From contig CAMTDV010000003.1 of the NCBI GenBank assembly GCA_947069175.1, forward strand, positions 82,065,978 to 82,129,977: a stretch of 64,000 nucleotides of DNA, read 5' to 3'. Source of the stretch: Scalesia atractyloides (taxonomy: Eukaryota > Streptophyta > Magnoliopsida > Asterales > Asteraceae). Made by a program: the position numbers and the translations under genes. Below are positions 55,740-64,000 of the stretch, piece after piece (the first letter of the stretch is position 1; every line of letters begins with the position of its first letter). The notes beneath the pieces were generated by a model. It ran no database searches, was not told the DNA's origin, and worked only from the letters and a program-made list of their open reading frames with translations.

Positions 55740-57600
55740 GTCTCTTTTTCTTGAAGATTTGTCCATCTCATTCAGCAAAATCTTATTGAGTTATCCCCCT
55801 CACCTAAGAATTCATTCAGCGAAACTTCATGGAGAACACACAGCTTACATGTTTGGCGTATGTTATTTTGAACTTTTTGGCGTTTTAATTTGAACAAGGT
55901 GAGGTTTATCTCAATAAAATTTTGATGAATGAAATGGACAACATTGTTATGCTCACTTAATAATGACCTAAGAATGTTGCCCACCTCATTCAGTGAAACT
56001 TTATGGAGAACAAAACTGATTTTTAAGAAACGAGGTTTGCCATATGATACTTAGTAAACTATGGTGTTTGCTTTTGGTGTAATCAATGGAAGGGCCTGAG
56101 GTTGTTTATATAAGATGTTTTGGGCGCGTGGTTTGGCGGGAATTTTCTGTAAGTTACTGTTTGTTCAGTAAGAAAGATGGCACGTCCATTAAGTTACTGT
56201 TTGTTCAGCTTTATCTGTTAAATCTGCAACTTCTAATCCTATCCATTGATCAGAAACCACTGATGCAAACCATTGATGACAAACCACTGCTAACACACCA
56301 ATAGTAGTTGTATAGCAAATCCACTGATGTTATACTCAACAGTGGTTGTCCAGCAGTATTTGTCTAACATCATCAGTGTTTGCCTAACAGTAGTTGTATA
56401 TATATGTTTTTTTCAATTTATTATTTATATAACATTTAGTAACAATCTGCTATTTACATAGTTTGTTTAAAAGAAAATAATAAATCGGTTTAACATCTAA
56501 TTAAAAAGTTTTGATTGAGACATCATCAGAATTCAATACCAATATTCATATGTTTTTAGATATGTAAATATAAATTATATTCTTTTAATTAAAAATCGTT
56601 CAAATGTCTTTAAATTTTTTGGCATGACGTAGATTGGATATAGATCCCCCACCCCCACCTGTTAAATTTCCCTTCGATCCACATTAATGGCTAATACTAA
56701 TGCACAGAATGCAGACGTGACAGCAAAAATCTCACTTCACCATTTTCAACCCATCTTCATTCTCCATCATTCTTCACCTCATCGGCTCATCTTTATAGTT
56801 TTAAAAATTAACAAATCTTCACCACATTTCATCTACTATCTTTATCTACAGTCTTTAGAATTTAACAAATACCCACACATTCCTCTCAAAAAAATTTTTA
56901 AAACTAGCACTCACCCTTATATCATCTCTCTCACACACACCCACACACAAAAAGAGAAACAAATAATAAAAAGAAAAGAGAAAAATAATATAAAGACGCG
57001 CGACCAATATGTCACGTTTCATCAAATATACCACTATTATATGAAACATTGGTTTATAACACGACTGGACACGAAACAAACCTCGTGTATTATCTTTTAA
57101 TCACATATGATAAATTAAGTATATGAATACACTGCACGATTAAGCATCGCGTATTTCCCGTGTAACGATACAAAAAAGAATTACATGGATCATTGTACCA
57201 CTCTTGTAAATTCAATGTCAGCAGAAACTTATTGAATTTTCTAAACCATATATTGGCTTTAACTTACATGTATTACTTTAACTTTTGTTTAAGGTTTTGA
57301 AACTCCACTTGAATTATAAAACATTTAAAGACTTTCGTTGCAGAGCTTATATTTATTGAAATTCTAGGGACTTATTATAAGAATTGATAAACAAAGCAAC
57401 TAAGAGTATTAAAAAGAATATACATATTATGACTTTTCTTAACTTCAATCCTTGATTTTAAATGTTTAATGATCTTAGAATTATAGTGTTCTTGCTCTCA
57501 ATGCATATACACTTAGAAACAAAAGAACACATCTATAAAAATTAAGCAGGGTTTATAGTTCAACCCGTTTATTTATGTTCTTACACAAACAAGATGCATT
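55740..57600. other. Flanking DNA, no gene recognised
   Basis: AT-rich. It holds a small foldback (55761-55939), a related direct repeat (CTCATTCAGTGAAACTTTATGG near 55990), imperfect inverted ACCACTGATG/CATCAGTG repeats at 56240-56390 and a CA-rich tract near 56930. Open frames (56086-56304, 56687-57100) show no motif. Confidence 0.6.
55761..55939. repeat. Small foldback element
   Basis: GTCCATCTCATTCAGCAAAA (55761) pairs with the reverse of GAATGAAATGGAC (ending 55939); arms of about 44 bp with some mismatches, spacer about 90 bp. Confidence 0.6.
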
Positions 57601-57868
57601 TAGAGCGTCCCCGACCAATCCCCTTGCTCATCTTTAAAATTTAAGGAAATCATCTAAAGCAACACTCCATCCCATTCCCTATCTCAATATTTTGACAAAA
57701 AATAAAGTGAATTCCCATGTTTGGCAGAAGCTAAAGTGAATCTCCATATTTTTAGGGATAAGGAATGGGACAAAGGAGTTTTTTAGAACATGAGAGATGA
57801 AGTTAAAAACTGATGGTTTTTAGTTAAATTATTGGGATAGAGATAATGAATAAGATGTGAATGCTCTA
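57601..57868. mobile_element. MITE-like foldback
   Basis: 268 bp with inverted ends TAGAGCGTCC.../...GAATGCTCTA. Internal pairing continues, for example TCCCATTCCCTATC against GGGATAAGGAATGGGA. No transposase. The direct target repeat is not clear, so the superfamily is open. Confidence 0.6.
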
Positions 57869-58526
57869 AACATCAACTTACTTATGACCGTACCCATTTA
57901 TATCCAGCCTGTCATGTATTATAAGGACGTATATGTCTATATTACAAAGCTAAATATAATTTAAAGAAACACATGTAACAAATGAAGACGAACTAGCATA
58001 ACCTACTTTTTAAATGAGTTAAACCGATTGATAGGTCATATCATATTCATAATTAAAAATGCATCAGTTAGTCAAAAGAAGGGCCGGCAGGTTTAAATTT
58101 ACATGTTTAAAAATAGGATGAAACTTTTAAGTGCATAGTTTACATAACGAGCCATACATATCCAAATTCAAAGCAAATTCAAGCACACAAATTCTAATTA
58201 TTTCAAGTGTATGACCAACCATACATATCCACATGTTACAAGTTACCCGGTCAATTTTTTTTTTTTTTATTCATACGTTAATAAAATAAATTATGAACAC
58301 ACACACAAAATAAAATAAAGATCTGGAAAAAGAAAAGGGTGTATTTACATAAGGATATAATTTCTTCTGGTACGAAACCAAAAGAGGATAGTTGATACCA
58401 CTAGAATTAAATAAGTACAACACTTGGTTTTAAACCATACATCATTCATGGTATCCTTTTCTATAGATTATTATACAATATTAACATGTGTGGATTTTAG
58501 ATCCGCAAGATTTGGTTCATGAGCAG
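57869..58526. other. Intergenic DNA
   Basis: AT-rich, with a poly-T run at 58257-58268. I see nothing that codes. Confidence 0.55.
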
Positions 58527-58685
58527 TTAAATCAAACCATCAACAAGTAGCTTGTTGTTGTTGCCGCCGTTGTTCCCACGACCACCACCCGTGACGATAT
58601 CTTTAACAATCTTCTTTATTATTCCGCCTCGTACTGGAACCGGGTCCTTGTGTTCATTTGCTAGAAGGTCACCTGAAATCCACAT
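58527..58685 (-). CDS. Possible small host gene, 52 codons
   Basis: Minus strand from ATG 58685 to TGA at 58527. The peptide starts MWISGDLLANEHKDPVPVRG, has a basic amphipathic stretch (GGIIKKIVKDIVTGG) and an Asn/Gly-rich part before LLVDGLI. A TATA-like CTCTATATAAT lies at 58777-58787, about 100 bp upstream on the same strand, and codon-like composition is GC-richer than the surroundings. The same frame is open further upstream to 58775 without an ATG, so this may be an exon. No family recognised. Confidence 0.3.
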   Translation of the reverse strand: MWISGDLLANEHKDPVPVRGGIIKKIVKDIVTGGGRGNNGGNNNKLLVDGLI

Positions 58686-58776
58686 CTTTCGATCTTCGAG
58701 TCGGGTGGCCAAGGGGCTTGGTTTCAAGCGTGTTGATGTGAAGTGAGGGGTGCCAAAAGAGAGTTGAGGCCACACT

Positions 58777-58787
58777 ATTATATAGAG
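58777..58787 (-). promoter_or_regulatory. TATA-like box before the small ORF
   Basis: CTCTATATAAT on the minus strand, about 92 bp before the ATG at 58685; a usual spacing for a short plant leader. Confidence 0.3.
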
Positions 58788-59141
58788 ATAATATAAGACG
58801 TAACATTACATCATAAATACTACGTCATGTTTCTTATAATTTCTGTCTTTTGTAAAATTATATTTTGTTGCAAGTTTTTGTTTGGATTAAAATAAAGTGG
58901 CGTATTTGTAATAATATATGACATTGTTTTCTAGATATGTAGAAATTATATATAGTTTAGGAGATGAACAACAATGGTGGTGTAAATTTCTCAACAAAGA
59001 ACTGAATTAGTTATTGTTATACTATTTATAGGAGTCATATCGGACATTTATGTTTAATATTGGTAATATTTTAATAAATATTGAATAAATTGTTTGATGT
59101 TTGGATTTGATTAAACAACTATCTTACTTGTTATAATCAAC
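58788..59141. other. Intergenic DNA
   Basis: AT-rich, no coding signal. The end (GATTAAACAACTAT through ATCAACAATGG) recurs in diverged form at 63892-63950. Confidence 0.5.
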
Positions 59142-59446
59142 AATGGTTCAAAATATAGTTGTTAGTAGGAAAAAAAAAATACTGTAATACATATTTTATA
59201 AGAAGCTAGTAAAATACTTCGCGCGTTGCGGCGGGTATTTAGTCAGTATTGATTTGATTCGTTACAATTGTGGTATAATACCGGTATTTAATATAGCAAT
59301 CTAAATAAATATGTTCAAAAGGATATTGACACACATTTTACCTCGATCGAAATACCCGCCGCAACGCGCGAAGTATTTTACTAGTTTCTTATAAAATATG
59401 TATTACAGTATTTTTTTTCCTACTAACAACTATATTTTGAACCATT
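59142..59446. mobile_element. Foldback element with GC-rich inner ends
   Basis: Arms 59142-59240 and 59350-59446 are inverted copies with about 97% identity by eye, separated by 109 bp. The outer ends are AATGGTTCAAAATATAG; the inner ends carry CTTCGCGCGTTGCGGCGGGT, strikingly GC-rich in an AT-rich setting. The near-perfect arms suggest recent formation or gene conversion. Confidence 0.8.
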
Positions 59447-60332
59447 CGATTTTAAACAAATCTTTTATCAAAAAGTAATAAATATAGGCATGTCACAAAA
59501 GTATACTCATAATTATATTATACACCGTATCTTAAAAATTATAAGAAAAAAAATATGTCTATAATAAATTACTATAATATAATAACAAAAAAATAATGAT
59601 AAAAACTAACATTTTATATGTAAATAAAAGAACTAACTTTGGCTACTGTTCCTAAGACTTTCATAAATTTTATATATATAGTAATATATATACACACAAA
59701 AGGCCATCGGGTGGTATTTAAAAATATCCAATCTCAAGCCTTGGATCTGTATCCGATTCTTAATTTTGGACGAAGACATGTGCTTACCCTTTTTTAGCCA
59801 TGATTTGTAGGTACGTTTTTATCGCACTACAAGTTGTCTTTCACGTGTTTTACACTTTTACTAATACTCTTTATCAAGTAAACATTTCAAAATTTCTTCA
59901 CCCTTTAGTTGCATATACATATAACACCCAAGCTCAGGGGCCCGACCCATAAGTGGGCAGTCATTCTCCGTTGATTTGCCACTTGAAGACGACCTCGCAT
60001 TAGAGGTGCACTAAGATCTACATCCCTATGATTGCAACAAGAAATAATACATACTCTTGAGCCTCAAGTACTCTCACCTTGTGATTATGTCAACAACTGT
60101 AACACATAACGTTCCCTATCCTTCAGTGTCAGTCATTCCACTGACAACTATAGGACTATAGAGCATATAAAATATTATGCAGTATTATATTTAAATGACA
60201 AGCACCAAGCCATGAAATGTTGTCATTAATAAATAAAAATAATAATGTATAACAATACACAAGTTTACATTTTTTACTGATTTTTAGAAGTATAAACTTT
60301 ATACAGTAGTAACTAGTTTATTATATGGAGTT
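59447..60332. other. Intergenic DNA with possible relic
   Basis: AT-rich. From 59929 a GC-richer 230 bp (ACACCCAAGCTCAGGGGCCC onward) resembles the start of an LTR but has no partner in this window. No gene. Confidence 0.45.
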
Positions 60333-60857
60333 AAGTTCACGTACAAAGTTCTTTATCGTACAAAACGTACGAAAGATATGAAAAAAGTTAAAAAAAATAT
60401 GATGGTATTTTTGTAATTATTTACTCGTAGAGTAATTATCAAAATTACTCTACAAATGATTTTGCAGAGTAATTTTGATCTTATAGGGTAATTATCAAAA
60501 TTACTCTACAAATGTATCTTGAAGAGTAATTCTGATGTTGTAGGGTAATTATCAAAATTACTCTGTAAAATCATTTGTAGAGTAATTATGATACTCTACA
60601 AAACTACCTTACAAGATCAAATTAACATCAAGATAATTTATACAGTAACTATGATGCTCTACAAGATCAAAATTACGCTACAAGAACATTTTACAAAATC
60701 ACTCTACAAGATCAAAATTACCCTACAAGATCATCTGTAGAGTAATTTTGACAATTACTCTACGAATATATAATTACGAAAATGCTATCACGTTTTTTTT
60801 TTACTTTTTTATCCTATTCGTACGTTTTGTATGATAAAGGTATTTGTATTTGATCTT
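60333..60857. mobile_element. Large foldback element with internal repeats
   Basis: Inverted ends: CTTTATCGTACAAAACGTACG near 60351 pairs with the reverse of CGTACGTTTTGTATGATAAAG near 60821. The interior is built of imperfect 55-bp repeats of AGAGTAATTATCAAAATTACTC, itself palindromic, in both orientations. The whole 525 bp can fold into one hairpin. Confidence 0.78.
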
Positions 60858-61532
60858 TGCCGTATTATATGTTTTATTAGACAATTATAATCAAAAAAAT
60901 TATATATACACTTCTCTTATTAAAACTAAACTGTTTGTATAGATTTTACTCTTCCCAAAATCACTTTCATTATCATCTTCATTATTATAATCTTGAGCTG
61001 CTTCATTTATATGTATTATAGTCTTCAAACTAAGAAGCCTGCTAAACTCTTGGATTAAATCGATTTGGGCCAACTCAACATCACATAATGGCACATGATT
61101 AATTTATGCATTCACGTTTCTTTATTTAGTATGTATGCGTGTAGTTGTTAGTGGGCATGTTTATTTATGTTATGCATGTAGTGGGTTAGTGTCAAGTGGG
61201 TCCTAGAAATAAGGGAATAGTGGGGGGAGCTATTGCCAATTCATTGGTGTTTGCATGTTTTAATTTTCATTATAATTTGCATTTGAAATTCAACAGAAAA
61301 TCGTTTCAAAAAGTTTTTTTGTTCTCTTGTTTAATTCTTGGGAGTTTGGGCCTCCTTGAACAGGTCTAACATGCATTCCAGAGTGAGATACATTGAACCT
61401 AATGAATAAAATCTCTTACTTTTTTGTAGTACTTTTATTAATTAATTGTTTTCATAACCAATAAAAAAACTAAAAGGGAAGTCAAATAACAGAAGCATCA
61501 TTTATTTATTTTTTTCATTATATATATATATA
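60858..61532. other. Intergenic DNA
   Basis: A 64-codon minus frame (60900-61094) with LAQIDLIQEFSRLLSLKTII lacks a recognised family. Otherwise AT-rich without signal. Confidence 0.45.
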
Positions 61533-61928
61533 GGGTGAGTTTCTAGAGTGAACGCTAGTCTATTTGTGAATTTAGAGAACAAATCATGACTACTGATTTA
61601 CATCATCAAATCGTAAAATGCACTAAGTATTTTCATCATCAAATCATGACTATTGATTTACACTTATAGATTGATAATCAAGGGCTAGGATTAGTTCACT
61701 CGTGTTCACAATCAATAGAGTTGTTCAATGAACCTAACCCTATATATATATATATATATACACTAGTGAACTAATCTTAGCCATTGATTATCACTACATA
61801 AGTGTAAATCAATGACCATGATTTGATGATAAAAATATATTAGTGTATTGATTTGATGATGTAAATCAATGTTCAGAATTTGTTCACTCAGTTCATAAAT
61901 ATACTAGTATTCACTCTAGAACCCCACC
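61533..61928. mobile_element. MITE-like foldback with (TA)n centre
   Basis: Arms of about 170 bp (61533-61705 and 61757-61928), roughly 80% alike in inverted orientation, ends GGGTGAG.TTCTAGAGTGAA and TTCACTCTAGAACCCCACC. Both arms hold GATTTACATCATCAAATC. The centre has a TA run at 61741-61760, and another (61522-61532) flanks the left end. Confidence 0.75.
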
Positions 61929-62639
61929 TTATAAAGTGCGATGAACAATAATTAGATTTTAAAATATTTGTTTAGTATCTTATGAATCATTTAGTTTGAT
62001 TGGTTTTTTAAACAACTTGGTACGTTATTTAAAAAAAATCTAACACCACAATTATGTTAATTTTCAACATCATGATATGAATTTTATTGAAATGGATGTT
62101 GTGTCGTGATCGTACCATTCCAACCAAACAACATCTATATTGGTACCGGTAATTCGGGATTCATTTTTATTGTTCTAGCTCTATCATACCTTAGTAAACT
62201 AAAGCTAACAACAACGATACATGTACCTCTATTCATTTTATGATTTCCTGTTTGATAACTGATACCATGTCGCTATCATAGTAATCTGAACCGAAACTGA
62301 ACGAATGACATCGGTTGGGGTAATTATATTTATTTTATTGTTTTTGTTTTCGATAAATTGACACCATATCGCTTCCATACCGTAGTGAACAACATTGGTA
62401 CTGATACTTGTATTCATTTTTTATGGTTTATGATTTCGACAACTTTTTATTTATACAACTAGCGGTACCAGTACTTAGACGATCTGAACCAAGCGATACC
62501 GTTCGAACGACGTCGGTGATGGTACCGGTTTCGTTTATATCTTTTTCGATCAATGGGTTTATGTATCATATCGGTACTGTAGCAGGCCAAACCGATACTA
62601 ATCAATATTATTCATGTCAAAATTAAACCATGTCACATA
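61929..62639. other. Intergenic DNA with GGTACCGGT-type repeats
   Basis: Scattered TACCG/GGTAC motifs (ATCGGTT, GGTACTGATACTTGTATTCA) repeat two to three times at 100-200 bp spacing between 62130 and 62600. An old tandem duplication is likely. No gene. Confidence 0.45.
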
Positions 62640-62810
62640 AACAAATAAATATTCAAATATTCCAAATAAAATCCAAAACATAGACATAAAAAATAGAATC
62701 CGGTTTATTGTCCAAGGCATATCCCTATGTTTCCTGATCCTCATCACTTTAATGTATCATGTGTAAAAGTAATTTGGGTCAACATAATATTTAATGGATG
62801 AGGTTAACGA
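62640..62810 (-). repeat. Degenerate Tekay LTR fragment
   Basis: GGTTTATTGTCCAAGGC, CCCTATGTTTCCTGATCC, CACTTTAATGTATCATGTGTAAAA and GGTCAACATAATATTTAATGGATGAGG align in order with solo LTR 35518-35625. An old truncated LTR relic outside the nest. Confidence 0.65.
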
Positions 62811-64000
62811 AGGTGGACTATAATAATTATGAAAGTGAAACCATATGGACTATTTTGACAATTTTTAAACTAATGAACTGAAATAGTTATTTTTAGTAAA
62901 CCCTAAGAATAGAAAACGTAATTAACTTTTTTTACGAACTTCGGTGTATGCAAGACAACTTTTTACCACAACATTGTACTGAGATAGCAGATTGGTTGAA
63001 AATGGTGAGGAAACATCGTATCATGTTTTCGATGGTGTTTTACCTTCCATTTTAAGAATTTTTTATTTTCATCTTATTAATATAGCTACTGACGTTGAGA
63101 AAACAGTGCAACATTTACTGTTGTTATACATTTTTTTTGCCGAATATAAAAATGTTTTCTTGAAGAATACTGTAAATGTTAATCAGTGCTACTAATTAGA
63201 AAATTGGATAAAATGCAGGGCTAATAATCATAGATATGTTTAAAAAGTATGTCAATGTCAGGGTTAGCACATGAAAAAACAAATGTAACTGAACAATCTG
63301 ATATATTCAATTAGATTTACAAGCAATGCTACAGATTAGAAGAGGTTTGTAAAATTATCGGCAATTAAACCTTACAAAACCTACAATGAATGTTTAAGGA
63401 AGTAAAACAACATGCTAAAATCCTAGTTAGGCTTTATGACTTAAAAAAGTAAAACAATGAAATCGACAAAACTAAAGGATTCAACCAAGATATTTAAGTT
63501 CCTACACTAATTTCATAGAGGCGACTGACTATAACAACCTTTTGAGTAATTAGACAGAAGCATGGGTCTACAACAAACAATTGTTTGATGGTAATGAAAA
63601 TCAGACAAAGCGAATATATGACACTAAAAGTAAGAATAAAAAATCAACCTAAGGTGACACTTGAGAGCCTTCCTTGGGTGTTATTATTTGTATATCCCTC
63701 CTCTATATTTCTCTCTATATATACATAAATATAGAGATACTGAAAAAAGGTGTGGAAATAATATTTTTGGGGCCTCAGGATAGTGAAAGCTTTTCTTAAA
63801 TTTACTCATTTATTAGAAGGATGATAGGATACCTGTTTTTATTTTTTTGCTAATATTCTAATAATTTTGGAATTTTGTTTGATCTTTCAGGTTGATTAAA
63901 CAACTATATTACGTTCATCATTAATTTATCAACAATGACTCAAAGTATTGCTATGACTAGATAAAATGAACACACTAAGATAACTGCATATAATAATAAT
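62811..64000. other. Intergenic DNA to the window end
   Basis: AT-rich. A 67-codon frame (62992-63195) has no motif. 63892-63950 repeats the sequence before the foldback at 59142. No gene recognised. Confidence 0.5.

Noticed and set aside
56240..56400. A microRNA-type hairpin
   Set aside because: ACCACTGATG/CATCAGTG repeats pair only in short pieces and no single stable stem of the needed length is apparent.
59929..60160. A solo LTR
   Set aside because: The start ACACCCAAGCTCAGGGG is suggestive, but no matching end, target duplication or second copy is visible here.

Overview
This is plant nuclear DNA: AT-rich, long-LTR Ty3/gypsy retrotransposons of three plant lineages (Tekay/Del chromoviruses, Athila and Tat), short GT-AG introns and foldback elements. 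A eudicot with a large genome, possibly Asteraceae, fits best, but that is an impression from the element types and not a proof. No complete host protein-coding gene was found. About 55.7 kb of the 64 kb is one nested stack of LTR retrotransposons; the last 8 kb looks like older, gene-poor DNA with foldback elements and relics.

Layout, outermost first. (1) Tat, a Tat-lineage element on +: its left part is outside the window. Visible are the integrase 3' end (23202-23861), a spliced antisense gene with a PF04195-like domain (24257-25618 plus 52203-54075) and a probable 3' LTR (about 54620-55739). (2) Ath, an Athila element on -, sits in the Tat integrase and runs from 23201 leftwards: 5' LTR 21517-23201, PBS, gag, protease and the start of RT. 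(3) TeA, a Tekay element on +, sits in the Athila pol and ends at 18409. (4) TeB, a second Tekay element on + (2997-14044), sits in the TeA protease-RT junction with a perfect 5-bp target duplication. (5) TeC, a different Tekay element on - (25619-52202), sits in an exon of the Tat antisense gene. (6) TeD, a Tekay element on - (34256-47281, TSD TTAAT), sits in the TeC spacer. (7) A solo Tekay LTR (35341-37972, TSD TGGGA) sits in the TeD left LTR. Four junctions carry visible target duplications (three perfect, one 4 of 5), so the order of events can be read directly.

All four Tekay elements are broken. TeB carries a TAG, a 5-nt deletion and a TGA; TeA carries a 1-nt deletion, the TeB insertion and a deletion joining integrase to the middle of its 3' LTR; TeC and TeD carry many stops and frameshifts. 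TeB is the youngest, since its LTRs (2766 and 2771 bp) differ at only some 15-20 bases by eye. TeD is structurally odd: its right LTR is preceded by a second copy of the outside flank and its PBS is missing.

The most unusual signal is inside the Tekay LTRs. Each LTR of the TeA/TeB/TeD/solo group carries several tRNA-like cassettes with a common leader (GGGTTAG.CAC), a D-arm-like hairpin and a B-box-like GGTTCGA.YCC. In TeB and the solo LTR a further class-II-tRNA-like cassette lies antisense near the LTR start. The same LTRs share tandem GGTCAAC (W-box-like) repeats and a GGCTC-CGTTTGATT-GAGCC hairpin amplified to four copies in TeA/TeB. Separately, the Athila LTR and the TeC LTRs share a CpG-rich palindromic motif pair although they belong to different lineages.
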